Shown in pieces: positions 10,901-24,028 of a stretch of DNA of 64,000 nucleotides; positions within the stretch are counted from its first letter, which is position 1, and each line of letters opens with the position of its first letter. The stretch comes from Hansfordia pulvinata. Lineage: Eukaryota > Ascomycota > Sordariomycetes > Xylariales. A model generated the notes under the pieces. That model was not told the origin of the DNA. It was given only the letters and a program-made list of their open reading frames with translations, and did not search any database. Location of the stretch: the NCBI GenBank assembly GCA_006538405.1, contig BJKQ01000041.1:19113-83112 (forward strand). Direction: 5' to 3'. The position numbers and the translations under genes were made by a program.

Positions 10901-13900
10901 TATTAACTTATAAATTAAAAGACCGTAATTAATATTATATTAATAATTATATTATTATTATATTTAAATCGCTTATTATAAAGATAATATTAAATTAATT
11001 AAATTTAAAGGCTAATAACAGCTTATTTTATTTAAACGCGGTTAAGAAACGATTAAACGCTTTAACCTCGTTTATTATATTAAGGTAAATATATAAAGCG
11101 GTAAAAAAATCACCGAATACGCGTTAAAGCGAGTATAATATATATAAAATATTACTTATACTTAATATATTCTTTTTAAGACCCCGCTTTTAAAGTTAAG
11201 ATTTAATATATTAAACGTTTATATTAACGTTATTATCCGTTATAATATAACGGACGTGTTAATATAAGTTAAGCTTTTAAAAACGATTTATTAATATATA
11301 AGTGTTAATTTAATTAATCTTATTTTAATAAAGTTATATATTTATTAAGATATAACGGATCTCTTAATCCTTATTAATAAAGTGGATATATACTTTTTAA
11401 TATATATACTTTAAGCTTAAATTAATTTAAATATCGGCCGATATATTAATATAATTCGTTATTAACTTAGTTTTAAAGGTTACGGTAATGATTTATTAAT
11501 AATATACTTTTTATATTTAATTTTAAGTGTAAGCGGTTAATAAATTTATTAAGATTAACTTATCGTTAATTAAGCTTTATAAGAATTTAATAAAAAACTT
11601 ATTCTTAAATTAATTTATTAAAAGCTATATAATAATTTAAAAGTTTATTAACTTAAATAACGGCCTTATAAGGTTAATACCTTAAAGAACTTATTAATAA
11701 GCATTAACGAAGTTTAATAATTATATGGTTATTATATACTTCGTCGCTTAATAATTAATTAAACTTATTATTATTTAAGTTTATATTTTTAAATTTAATA
11801 TATATTAAAGATATTAAGTGCTTCTTTATAAGTAATATACCGTTTAATTTTAAGAATCTTAAGTAAGTTAAGACCTTATTATATTTATAACACTTAATAA
11901 CCGGCCGGCCGTTATTTATTTTCGCTCCTTTTTAAAATTTGCCTTTTTATATAATAAACCTAAATATCCTTTTATATACCTTTAATTTTTAACCTTTAAT
12001 AACTTAATTTATATATTAAAGCGTGTAAATATATTAAAAATAAAAGATCGCGGATATTATCTTTACTTATATATATACTCCCTTTTTTTACTTTAAATAA
12101 GTAATAGCATTAAGGTTTAAAGTAAAAAGGAGGGTTATTAAAACGGGCGGAAAAGATAAAATAATAAACTTATTATTTTATATAATAAAAATAGCTAATA
12201 AAAGTGTACGTGTAAAGCGTAATAAAGATTAAGTAAAGATTTTATAAAACCTTCCTTCCTTAATTAAAACGGTTAATAATTACACTTTTATTATATTCTT
12301 TTCTTTTATTAATAAGATTAAGCTTTATTAATTTTTTTTAAGGTATAACCGCTTACACCGCTTTTTCCTTTTTATATTTATACACTTTTATTATTCTTAT
12401 CCTTACGTTATATTATTATTTATTTATAAAGGCTTTATAATTAATAATATCCTTAATAATAAAAAGGATTTAAGTTATACGGCTTCCTTAACTTATTAAG
12501 ACTTTTTTATATTAAATCGGTTAATTTAATAATAAGGGCTATTAATAAACGACTTTATTAAGTTTATTATTAAGCTTATTAAAAAGACCAGTTATATAAA
12601 GTTAAAGCCATAAAATAAATATCGTATAATATTATATAAGGTCTTATAATCTTCGCTTTAAGTATTAAAGGCCGCGCTTTAAAGGAAATAATATTTTAAG
12701 TTAAGTAATAAGTATTAATTTAAATTAAAATAAAATATAATAATTATATATTAATTTAATATAACTTATACCTTATAAAACATCCGTAAGCTATAAAATT
12801 AATATAGCCTTTTACTTTTAAAGCTTTTTTTTTAACGCTTTATTTAAAAGATAATATATAGCTTTTTTTAAGACCTTCGTTTTTAATCCTTTACACTTTT
12901 AATATTATAAAAGGTAATTAAGGTATTTTTAATATCGTTATTCACGGTTAAGTAATATTATATAATTTATATTAAGCGAATTATTATTTTTTTTAAGGAT
13001 TTTTAACTTATTAAAATTATATATAATACCGTTTACTTTTTATAAAGCTTATATGCTTATTCATATATAATTATACTTATATATTAATTATATTCTTTTA
13101 TTTTTTATTATATTAAAAAAAAGGTTAAAAGGAGTTTAAATATTATTAAATTTTTCTTAAAAATAAATTATACCAAAAAAGGAAAAGTCTTATAAAAAAA
13201 TTTCACTTATAAATTTCTTAATTAATTAACGTTTTACACCTTTTTTAACTTTATATAATATTTACTTTTTCCCTTATTACTTATTAAACTCTTTTTTACC
13301 TTTCCTTACTTATATTACCGACCCCTTTTATATACCGTTATTAATTATACGCTTAATTTAAGCTTATTTATCGTTAAATCTTACGTATAATAAGTTTTTA
13401 TTACCTTTTATATATTATATATAAAGTTATTATATAATTATTAACTTTTAACGCGTTATTAACGTTTAACTCCTTTTAACCGCTCCCGTTACTTATAACT
13501 TATCTTATAAACACGTGTAATTTATTAACCTTAACCTTATTCTTACTTATTTTATTTTTAATTTTCTTTTATTAATACGGTAAAGGCTTAATTATAATAT
13601 ACTTATATATAAACTTACTTTTAATTAATCCCCTTTAATTTATTTTCGGTCCTTTAAATAATACACTAGCCACGGTTAGCCTAATTCTTAATCTTTAAAG
13701 GTTTAAGGCCCTTTTACGCTTTATATTAAGTAAGAAAATATAATCTTATATATATAATTATTATATAATTATTTAATAATATTTTTAAGATAACGTTAAA
13801 GCGAAAGGATAATTAAATAACTATTAAATAATTAAATAAACGTTATAAAATAAAGAGTAAGCTATTCATAAACCTTAATATTATCCGTTTATATAATAAA

Positions 13901-16389
13901 ATAAATATAATAACTTTAAAGTAAAAATAAGTTAAGGATTAAAAAGATTTTATAAATTAAAAAACCCGCCGCCATGTTAAAAAGTATATAATTAAGCATT
14001 TTAACGTAAATAAAGCTATTATTAAAAATTAAATTAAATAATAAGTTAAGGATAAATAATAAGTCCTTTTATATTAATTTTTAATATTTTAATTAAAACC
14101 CGATTAATTAAGCGTTTAAAAAGCATTAAAATTAAGTTATAATTAAGTAATAAAGCGATTCCACTTATAAGTTACTTATTTATAATAATCCGGACAATAT
14201 AAATAACTTTAATTAAGAAACCGATAAAAACCATAAAAACGAATTTAAGGATAATTATAAAGATAAAAAATAAGATTATAAGCGTAAGTATAACACGGTT
14301 ATATTTCTTTTTAACCTTTTTAAATCCTTTTTTATTCATGATAATAACCCTTAAATTATTATTATTAAAAAGGAATTTATACGTTAAATAATTTATTTAT
14401 TACTTATATAATAATTATATTATTAACCTTTACTTAATTACTTATCCTGGTTTATAATAATAAGAATAAGCTGCTTAATATTCTTTTAAAGAGCTTATAA
14501 AAAGACCGCTTAAGTTCGCCTCCTTTTAATGCTCTTATAAGAGAGCGCCGTTATATTTATAATAAAACGATTAACTTTTTTTAAAAAAAGCTTTATAATT
14601 TACGTGTTAATTATATAAAGGATAAGGTTATTAAAGGCGAATATAAGATTAATATCTTTAACGCTTATATTATTTATCGCGTTTTAAAAGAAGATAAATA
14701 AAAGCGGAATATATAAATTAATAATATTATTATTTAAGTAAGTTTTAATCCCTTTTCCTTTATTATTATATAATAATTACATGTTTTTAATATTATTAAA
14801 CAATAATCTTTAAGCCTTTTCATTAATAAGTCGTTAACTTTTACGGCCTTTTAACCGGTATTTATAATCACTTATACTTTAAGACCTTATTTACTTGCTT
14901 TTATTCTTATAAGCGTTATATTTAAAAGGCCGCTTTTATAATCTTATAAATAAATAAAAGTACTTTAATAAAAGGTAACACCGGTAATCTTTTTAACGTT
15001 ATATTAATCTTTTATTAATTACGCTTAATATATTACTTTTTAAGATATAAAATAATATAATTTTATAAGATTTAAAAGCTTCTTAAATTTAAATAATATT
15101 ATTAATATATATAAAGTAAAAAGAAACTTCGATCGTAAGTAAAGTTTTTCTTTTTTATTTATTTATTTATTAATTATTTTAAGATTTATAATTTTAAGTT
15201 CTTTTAAATTTTAAATTTAAAGAAGTATAAGGCTTATTACATATTATTTTATTAAGCCTTTAATAAGCTTTATAAGCATTTTTTAAAGTAAGGCTTACTT
15301 AATATAATTAATATATAATTATACGTTAATAATTTTATTTTAAGCGTTATTTTAAAGGCTATTATATTAACCTTTTTATTAAAATTTTTAATTTTTAAAA
15401 GGTTTCCGGTTTTATTTTACGTTATGTTAAAAAAGGCGATAATTTAAACCACTTAATTTATAACTTAAACGATTTAATTAATATTTATAATATTATTTAA
15501 CTTAACTTATATAAACATTTATTATATATGTTTATAATTATTAAGCTTATCGCCTTTTTAATTATTATTATAATTAAATAAGTTATTTATAATATTTCTT
15601 AAGTCTTTAATTAATTATAAAATGTTTAAATCGACCTTTTTCTTAACCTTATACGCTTACTTAATAGCTTTTTTAAAGAGGGTTTAATATTATTAATTCA
15701 GCCTTTTCTTAAACGTTTTAAGCTTAAAAGTAATTATAAGGTATTAAGACTTATTCGTTTAAATATTTTAAAATAAGACCTCGTTATAATTCTTACGTTA
15801 ATTACCTTTCTTATAAATATTAAAGAATAATTCTATCTTATTTACTCTTTTTTTAATTTTTTTAAAAAAAGGTACTATTTTTTATTAAAAAATACGGTTT
15901 TTACTTAATATATTAACTTTAATAAATTAAATAGTTATAAGTTAAATTAATAATTATATTATAATTATATTTTATCTTTATATCGCTTATATACGGATAT
16001 GTTTTACGTTTTATAATTATTAAAACGATATTTATAATACGCCCTTTTATATATTTAATATTTTATATTTATTTATATTTTTTAATAAGCTTATATTATA
16101 ATTTTAATATAACTTCACTTTTTCTTAAATTTTAATAAATAATAATAAGTAATTCATATAAGGGTTAAGTCGTGATAAGTAAGAAATATAAAGGTTAAGT
16201 CTTATTAAGTTAACTTTTTAACGGTTAAGTATTTATAAGTACTTAACGGTACCCTTTAAAAAATATAAGTGCTTATAAGTAATTATTTAAGAAATTAGGT
16301 CCTTACGGTTAACGTTTATAAGTACTTTATACCTTAGGTCCGAATAGGTCTATTAAGTACTAGGTAATGGGTAGAAATTTGAAACCTTA
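7982..16389 (+). mobile_element. RIP-saturated long hAT-like element, copy 1 (8408 bp)
   Basis: Begins TAAGGTTTCGAATAAGG and ends ATTTGAAACCTTA, giving imperfect inverted termini (TAAGGTTTCRAAT), and sits between perfect 8-bp duplications AAAGTGGC. An 8-bp duplication and a TA(R)GG-type terminus are typical of the hAT superfamily. GGTACCC/GGGTACC subterminal repeats occupy the first 70 bp. The interior is extremely AT-rich, nearly devoid of CA/TG, and has no open frame above about 60 codons, as expected after heavy RIP. Collinear with copy 2 from about 8056 to the end, with differences in the parts I compared being almost all C/T or G/A. It lacks about 1.2 kb that copy 2 carries just inside the left end. 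The transposase is not recognisable, and 8-10 kb is long for hAT, so the superfamily call rests on the termini and duplications. Confidence 0.85.
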
Positions 16390-16397
16390 AAAGTGGC
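16390..16397. repeat. 8-bp target-site duplication AAAGTGGC, right copy
   Basis: Identical to 7974-7981. It immediately follows the GAAACCTTA terminus of copy 1. Confidence 0.92.
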
Positions 16398-17650
16398 AGG
16401 TTTAAAAGGCGCATCCACCTCACGCACCTGTGGTGGCAGGAGAACGACGGGTGACCGAAGTGGCTTAACTCCGCTGCTTAATCTCTTTATCTCCTTCTCC
16501 ATCTATAGCATTACGATGTTGTACATTGCTGTAAACCAAAGCTGACACGTGCGCAACTCCACAGGCTTTCTAAGACCGTTGTGTACACTATTGATTATTT
16601 CAACATCGATAAGGTCATGCTTGGCAGGGTTCAAGTTCGAGAGACCCCTGCACTTTTAAACTTAAATAGGCACCGTGACCATAAGCTGAACGATGGACTT
16701 CATGAGCTTTATTAGAACAACCCCAGCCTCTTAATAAAGTTGCGAAGCAGGTTTGATCGGAACGATTGAAAGGTCTTATTAAAAGATGCAAAGCACGAGA
16801 TCGAGCCAATCGATCAGTCGACTAAGGAAGATCATTTACAGCCATCTGTCATCAATGAGATTGCAACTACAGGGGCTCAGAAATTCGCCCCTTATGCTGC
16901 AAATGGCAATGAGCACCCTTATTGGTCCACCTGTCGTGAAGAGAGTGAATTCCGCAGCCTCTTACGACTGGCATGTGAGAAGGACTTTGATAAACCAGCC
17001 GAACACCCGTCGGATTTAAAGAGCAAGTCAATGTTGGAGTCGCAAGCCGGGCTTTACAAACAGGTAAAATTTTCCTGACCCCCATTGCTTATGATTACAG
17101 GAACAAAAAGTCCACTCGCCACACGCACATACGCAGCTCCCGCATGGTTAATAACCTGCAACGGAAGGCGTCGCGCTCGTAAACAAGGACAGCTGGCTGG
17201 AGATACATGGTGCGTGGACCTTTCAAAGTGTAAGGACAGTAAGTTCGCCTACCACATACATACACTTACTTTGACATCGTTAAGCTGAGGAGGAACGGCA
17301 GTCATCGCAGTCAGAGAGAGACGCAACCACTGGTGGACCCATTGATAGAAAAGCCACGAGTTCCTGTTAGCTCTATCGTTTCAGTAAAGACGCCGGTGAG
17401 CCGTACTTGAAACATACCAGTGAGGACGTCGATACAGGAAATTTTATTAGTGCAGGTGGGCTGCGATGGTGTAGCGAGTCGACACGTACTGTGCGCGGCC
17501 ATTGAGTTATCAATAGTTAGGCTGGGGGATCGGGGTCGGCAAATCTGTGCGTCGGCAGCCTAGTATGGATTGATAGCCCGATACGTTTAGCTGAATGTAA
17601 CATGTGAGATTCAATCTTCAACAGCGCTAATTAATACTCCTTGTCATATC
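16398..17650 (+). pseudogene. Tnp2-like transposase pseudogene, 3' block
   Basis: The most readable part is about 16840-17066: INEIATTGAQKFAPYAANG, then a segment containing HPYWSTCREESEFRSLLRLA and CEKDFDKPAEHPSDLKSKS. It ends in KQ followed by a likely short intron (17067-17100, GTAAAA...TTACAG). Downstream the frame continues with stops: AHIRSSRMVNNLQRKASR, then FDIVKLRRN and a longer piece (about 17300-17520) containing PLIEKPRVPVSSIVSVKTPV. The multiple TAG/TGA interruptions show that it is dead. Position and order are consistent with the C-terminal part of the transposase interrupted at 7981. Confidence 0.5.
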
Positions 17651-17659
17651 TGCCCGGTC

Positions 17660-20060
17660 GTTTCTGGTAGCGCTGTTAAAACCCGCTTTAACTCCGTGTT
17701 TTTTAGCTTTCACGTTTATTAACTTATACTTTATTAAAGTATTAAAGTTCGCGTTACTTGAATTCTTATGAAAATAAATAAACGATCCGATATAAATCGG
17801 ATTATTATTCCCTTTACCGCTTATAATATTACGAGATGCTTATTAAGTTATTAAATTTAATTTTTTAAAACTTTAAACTTATTCATTATATTTATTTAAA
17901 TTTCAAAGCGATTAAGGCTTTTTTTTTATAAATAAGATATATTATAAATAATTCTAAAAGCATGAAGTTATTCCAATCTTTTATATCTTTAAACAAGTTA
18001 AATGATGAATTAAAATAACCGTATTTACACAAGTTAAATGATGAATTAAAATAACCGTATTACATAAATAACTAAAATTCAAAGTAGAAATACGCGTTTT
18101 TAAAGAGAAGAAGAAGTTTTTCACGCTTTTAACGCTTTTGAAATATGATATAAGAGTTAGAAAGTTTTTAAGTTAATCTGTATTTATATAATATAATATA
18201 TATATATATATATATAAACTTTATTTAATAAGTTAAAAGTGAGATAACGTTTTTAAGCCGTTCTTAATAATTAATTTAAAATTGAAGAATTATATTAATT
18301 TAAAATATTTACATTTTTATTAAATATTATATGTTATTTATAATCTTATATTTTAAGAAACTATTAATAGAAACGTGGATTACTGTAGTAAAACAGCCAT
18401 TAAAACTATATATTTAAATAAACATTTATAATGAATGTTTAAAGCATACTTTTAAAAGTGATAATACAAATTATTAAGTGTTTTTATTTACATTATATAT
18501 ATATACTTTACTGAAAATACTGTTATTATATTTGTATTTACTTTTCAACTTCGTAAATGTCCGTTAAGATCCTTTATAAGTTATGTATTATTTCGTTTTA
18601 ATTTCGGGATGTTTATAATAATAGCGTAGAAATTTAATTTTTACTATTAATTTACTGTATTGTTATATTAAATAACATGATATTATTATAAATTTATAAT
18701 AAACTGATAATACATTTTTATTTAAATATAGATATAATATAAGCTTCAATTATAAGGTTAAGAAATACACTTATAAGAACTTATTTAAATATATAACAAT
18801 TAATTTAATTATCTCGTTCTTATATATAATTATATAATGGATTAATCTTACGGCTTTATAAAGAAGAAGTCTTAATATATTCTTTATTTTAATAAAAAAA
18901 TTCGTTTCATCTTTTTAAAAAACCCTTAAATATAACTTCAAGTTATAATAATCTTTATCTTTGAAAAACTTTAAACCTATATCATATAAATTTTCAACCT
19001 TTTATCTTTTATTTAATTACTTTTTATGTACTTTAAGCACGGGATTTTTTAAAAATATATAAATAATAATATTATATAATAATAATAAAATAAGTTTTTA
19101 TTAAACTTTTTTTCTTTAATTAAATTTAACCTTTAATTTTCGAATTCTTTATATTTATTTTAATTTTATTATATTATAAGTGCTTTTATATAAAATACAT
19201 TAAGATTTATAAAGATTATATTATAAGTTATTAATACTTTGAATAGTTTAATATATATTTAATATATATATTAAGATTATAATTTATATAAGTAATTTAA
19301 TTTTAATTTTTTATAAAAGTAAAGTATTACTTAAAAACGCCCTTTAATATAAGTTTATTATAAGTTATACCTTTTTTATACTTATAATTAATAAATTTAA
19401 ATCATTTTAATAAGCATTTTTTTATTAATCGTAACGTTTAAAGTTATATTTTACTTATTAATTATATAATCATTATAATAATTATAAGATTTACATACGT
19501 AAAGAATTATTTTAAAAAATCATTAATAGTTTTATTTTATAAGTAATAAAAAACGTACTTAGTTCACGTTTATATAAGTATAAGGCTTATTTAAAATCGT
19601 ATTTTAAAGTTAAATTAAAATAAAATAAGTTTTTTTTAAATCCTTGATATTTTTACTTTATTAAAATTAAGTTAAAAAAACTTTAACCGTTTAGAATAAC
19701 CTTTAAATAAAGCTTCCAATTTTTAAATAGTTATAATTAAATACAATTTTTTTTTAAAAAATGATTAAGATTAATTTTCTTTTAAATCGCTTTATAACGT
19801 TATTAAGGTTTTTGAATTTTAAATATTAAAAAATTTAAAGTTATCAAAGCTTTATTTTCATTATTATAGCTTATATAATTTAAATAAGGATTTGTTAAAA
19901 GAATTAAGTATATAAATAAGATAAAACTTAACTTTATAAGAAAAATTAAATATATTAAAATAATGATAAAAGTTTAATAATATAAGTAAAGTAAACCTTG
20001 AATTAATTATAAGGATATTAGATAAGTGAAATAAGGTAGGGGTAGCTTATTAACACTTTC
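17660..20060. repeat. AT-rich relic block, no gene
   Basis: AT-rich with only very short frames on both strands. It retains more CA and TG dinucleotides than the hAT-like copies (for example around 17960-18120), so it may be older, less thoroughly mutated, or of different origin. I found no terminal repeats or target duplication. It contains one 36-bp tandem duplication at 17993-18064. Confidence 0.6.
17993..18064. repeat. 36-bp direct tandem duplication
   Basis: Two adjacent, nearly identical copies starting ACAAGTTAAATGATGAATTA at 17993 and 18029. They differ only at the last few bases. Confidence 0.85.
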
Positions 20061-20930
20061 TGTAAGTGTGGCTTTTATCGCTTAATTAAATACTTAAACA
20101 GGTGAGAGCTAGCTTTACGCCGGGTGGTGAGCGTATGAAAATTTCGAAATTCTACACAGATCGAGCTCTCGCCCGCCGTACTTGCGCCTGGCCCGTGCCT
20201 GCGAATGAATGCACGTGCAGCCTTGAGTTGTTACACCTTACCAGTACGACAGTACCGCTTGGTTGAATGGCGATAATGATTCCCCCCTTCCCCACCGGAG
20301 ACCCGGATTTAACTCGTCCGCATGAAGAATCGCCGTGAAATGATTTGCTGAACCACGTGATTGTGAGGGGGGATTTAAGCTTCAATTGCCAGGCGCGCTG
20401 GCCGATGCGGTCAGACATGAGCGTGCGAGTACCGGGACTCGTACCCGCCTCGCTAGACCTGCGCAAGCAGCTGAGGAACTGGCAGCATTAGCCCTGAACG
20501 CAGGTGCAGGTGCTTACGTACACCTAGCATCCTTTGACTCGATATCGCTTCTCGTGCTTCCACACGCAAGGCCCGGCCCCTCCACCCCTCTCACCATCGT
20601 GACGGCTTTCTTGTAGAGCGCGCGAAAAGAAACATGACAGCTCGCCGTCGCCGTCGCTTTCCTGCAGATACCGTGGGAACGGGCGCGCCTTCCGCTTCCA
20701 CGCCGAAGACATCTGTGGAGGTACTTTTGCCACACACTTCAGTCCCGCGTCCTCAAGGCGCTCCTACCTCACGTTTCCCGCCTTGGTGATGGTCAGCGGC
20801 AGGCGCAACCCATGCCTGGGCGAAAGCTCGAAAGGTGTAGGTGTAGGTCGGTGTCGGTGGTGATGGGCAGCACAAGGCAGCAACCCTGACCCTTCACGTA
20901 ACGTTTCGTGCGAGGCGTCAACCCACTCAC
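20061..20930. other. GC-balanced upstream region, no supportable gene
   Basis: Sequence returns to balanced composition here. Only short overlapping frames on opposite strands occur, none with splice sites or a recognisable domain. It probably includes the 5' region of the protease-like gene that starts at 20931. Confidence 0.4.
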
Positions 20931-23707
20931 ATGAAATCTGCACCACGAACCCCCCCTCTTCGGTATTCCACCCGCCATTCACCACGACCGACAGCGCCAA
21001 GGCTGCCGACTCGCGGTCTCCCACCCATGCCCATCATGGGCCGGAAAGCCTCTCGCAACGCAAGCACTCGCGCTTCTCATGGCGATACGCCTGCCCCAGT
21101 CCGCCAGCCCCAAACGCACCAGACCGCAGACATGCATCCTTCCGCCTCAAAGAGCGCCAGAGACGGCGACGGCAATAGTCCCAAGCACGGCGAAGGAATG
21201 GGTAGCCTCCAGCGCATCGTCACGAAGCATAGCAGTCGTGAACTCCGACTTTATGAAAAGCTTGCCGATTACTACAAGTCCGACCTTTTACCCTACGACC
21301 CTCAGACACCGCCGCTGTCTTTCACTGCGTGGTTGATGCAGAAGCTGATTGTTGAGCACGCTGGGAACGCCGATCCCAGCATCGACTGCCAACTGAACGG
21401 CGACGCTGATGATCACCCCGCAGAGCGCGGCCCTGAAGAGCTTCCCACGCCTACTCAGAAGCCGATGGCCCTCCATCATGTCGTCGAGACCGTTGCCCAC
21501 CGTTACTTCGCCAGTCAATGTGCCTCCCTTCCTTCACGCGATCTCAGAGCAGTCCTAAGCCTACAGCGCCACTTAGGCCTTTTGAACCCATGGACCATGT
21601 GGCTAAGCCTCGGACCTGCCATCATGATCAGGCACAACACGGTTGAGAGTGTCCTCCAGTATTACCGCAAGTCGGTCCAGCAAAGAGATGAAGACGACAC
21701 TGGTGAGACGGGGAGCCTAAGTCTTTCATTCCTAGCTCATCTCTCCAGAGAGGCAGAGGTACATGCCTGGCGCCAGGGTAGGACAACAATCGATGGCACC
21801 TTCATCAGTCTCAAACGACGCGACGTCCTCGATACGATCATGGAATTGTCAGCAAGCGTCCCCGGGGCTGCCGATGATGGGTCCGATGCATCACCGAACC
21901 TTCAGGCAAGCTTGCAGTCCAGCGCAGGTTGCGTCACCGCGCCTGACAGCAAACCCCAAGACGATGTCGCCACTGGGGATAAAGCAGACAGTCTGAAAGA
22001 TGAAGAGAGGTATAACCATAATCATTATCATGCTTTCACGCTTTAAAGAATGCTCACAGATTCGTTGCCAGTGCCTCTCTCAAGGAGATGACGCCCGAAA
22101 TGGGTCGCCGCGCGTTGTCAGAATTCCAATCTGAGATGGATTTCTCACCAGTATTGGGATCACCTCGGTCCGGTTACGCCGACACCGAAGTAGTCTCTGC
22201 GCCGCCATCGCCAACTCTTTCAGAGCCCTTACAGTTCGACCCACCCGAATCAATCATTCAAGTAGAGCATGAAGATATCACAACAAACAGTTCTCGCAGT
22301 CTCAAGCGAAAACGGAGCCAGGACGATCAAACAAAAGAGCAGCAGCCAGACCAGCTCAGTGTTGCTCCCAAAGTTGGACGCGCAACGACTTCCTTCTCGC
22401 ACAACATTCTGGAGCCACCACATCGCCCAGGCTCGGCAGAAGGCCTTCCCTCGAGCATGCCTGGCGCGAAAATCGATCTTTGCGATGATGAAGACTCGCG
22501 GGATTTCACGCCCGGAAATATCCTACTCGACTTCCGGGAGACCCTCCAATCGATCTGCACCCCGGGCTCTATGATCCCTGGCTCCGTCTTCTTGAAGCTT
22601 ATACAGCAGCGCCTCCCTCTCGACATAGGCCTTGTTGACCCTCTTTTGACTGCCCACTTTTCAATGGCCGCGGCCTATACAGTATCTTCAGCACACCCTC
22701 GCATTCCAGTCGCTTACAGGGAGAAGATGATCCATAAGAAATCCCTATTTTTCCCTTTACACGTTGGCAGAGCTCATTGGGTATTTGCCTGTTAGCACCA
22801 GGCATCCGCCACTTTATCGATCGCCGACAGTCTCCGGAACGCCTTCAACTTGGACGATGCTATTGAGAGTGTACGGCTCTTCTTGAAAGCCCTCTCGCAT
22901 CCTACGGACCTTCACGTGGTACATGTTGCTGCCGCGCAACAGAACCTAGGCAGTAATGACTGTGCTCTTTATGTCCTTGCATTCATGGATCTGACGATTG
23001 ACTCGGCCGATCTGTCACCACAAGCTGTTCCCCTTACTCGCCTTCCTCCCCCCCTTAGCCTGCGCGGATATTACGCATGCCGCTTCATTCTTCCTACTGA
23101 GACCAAAGAGGATTTGCCTTTAACGGTCGCGGGTTGTTTTGATCCCTTCAAGACATCTCCCTTGCACAGTCACCCAGATGAATCCAACTTAATGGCTGTG
23201 CTTTGGCAGCCAGCTGTGAGGCGCCTCGAGGATCGCACCGCTAAGCTCGAGATCTGTCATCTTGCTGTGAGAGACTTCGTCTTTCAATTTGTTCGAGACA
23301 AACTCTCATATGCTCTAGTGATGGATGAGGAGGCTCGAAAATTTCGCCTGGCGCATCGACGAAGGACTTTGATGAACAGCCTAGGGGACGTGCTTCATCT
23401 TATTGACCCTTGTGATGAAGAGCTTCTTTACCCGCCAATGAACTCACAGGCATCCGAGAGGGCGTAGGATCAAGGGAGAATATCCGCTAGTCAGCGTTTA
23501 GGGAATTTGATAGACGAAGTCAGGTATGTGCACGAGCGTATATCACAATGGGACCTGCAGACGGCCGATGAAAGCTATGCAGCAGCCGCTCGGAGAGCAT
23601 CTGACGCGTATGCTGAATCACTGGCGTCTATGGTCATTCTTCGATACTGCATAAAGAAGGTTGCCGCTGCACGCAACGAATGGTCCTCAATATGGGACAA
23701 GGTATAA
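20931..23707 (+). pseudogene. Ulp1/SENP-like (C48) cysteine protease gene with two in-frame TAG stops
   Basis: A single frame of 909 codons runs from the ATG at 20931 to the TAA at 23705-23707 if one 50-bp intron (22010-22059, GTATAA...CACAG, phase 2) is removed and two TAG codons (22793-22795, codon 605; 23465-23467, codon 829) are read through. The C48 peptidase signature is complete: His599 in GRAHWVFAC, Asp616 in SIADSL, Gln653/654 in AAQQN, and Cys661 in SNDCALYVLAF. The first 590 residues are Ser/Pro-rich and basic at the start, with a helical middle part around YFASQCASLPSRDLRAVLSL. The C-terminus after codon 829 looks helical (DESYAAAARRASDAYAES). The first stop lies between His and Asp, so translation ends before the active site is complete. 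TAG arises from CAG or TGG by one transition, consistent with light RIP. Such proteases cut SUMO-like conjugates and are also carried by some transposons. Which applies here is unknown. An alternative acceptor at 22048 would keep the frame. Confidence 0.72.
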
Positions 23708-24028
23708 ATCGTGCAGAGTTGTATTGTAGCTAAGGATGGTCGGATAGGTCGACAATCGCAGACTTGACAGTGAAATAATCGGTCTTTCAAATTTGTATAG
23801 CGATGCTGGCTGTGAGCAGGCTTCCAAACCCCTGTACTTCTGCATCTAAGGTCGTTATCCTGGCCGCCGTGAACGAATGAGTTGTTATTCGTAGAGTCGA
23901 TTCTTTCATTAGGTGGCTCTGTACTATGGGCTGTAGCTTGTGACAGCCTCAGAGCCGGCCTCCATGGGCGAAACGGTCGTGGCGGCGTAGTGTTTGCGTG
24001 GAAGCCAGCACCAGATGTAAAATAGTGA
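23708..24028. other. Short gene-free spacer
   Basis: Between the protease-like pseudogene and the gypsy-like remnant. It contains no convincing frame. It may hold unreadable reverse-transcriptase remnants of the minus-strand retroelement. Confidence 0.35.

Larger units (their letters stand above)
4795..17650 (+). mobile_element. Decayed Tnp2/CMC-like DNA transposon split by two hAT-like insertions
   Basis: Three plus-strand blocks (about 4795-6858, 7318-7981 and 16398-17650) are successive parts of one degraded transposase gene, separated by two elements with exact 8-bp target duplications. Removing them leaves roughly 4 kb of former coding sequence in collinear order, with many stops and frameshifts. 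The outer limits are approximate because I could not find the element's own terminal repeats. Family assignment rests on similarity to fungal Tnp2-like (CMC/EnSpm-type) transposases that I recognise by motif, not by a search. The nesting order shows that this element was resident before the hAT-like family arrived. Confidence 0.6.

Noticed and set aside
7982..16389. AT-rich blocks as mitochondrial or organellar insertions
   Set aside because: Exact 8-bp duplications, inverted termini and collinear paralogous copies identify a transposon. CA/TG depletion indicates RIP. No mitochondrial genes or rRNA are visible.
22780..22800. A 15-base intron (GTATTTGCCTGTTAG) removing the first TAG of the protease-like gene
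   Set aside because: Far too short for a spliceosomal intron, and it would delete residues of the conserved HW block.
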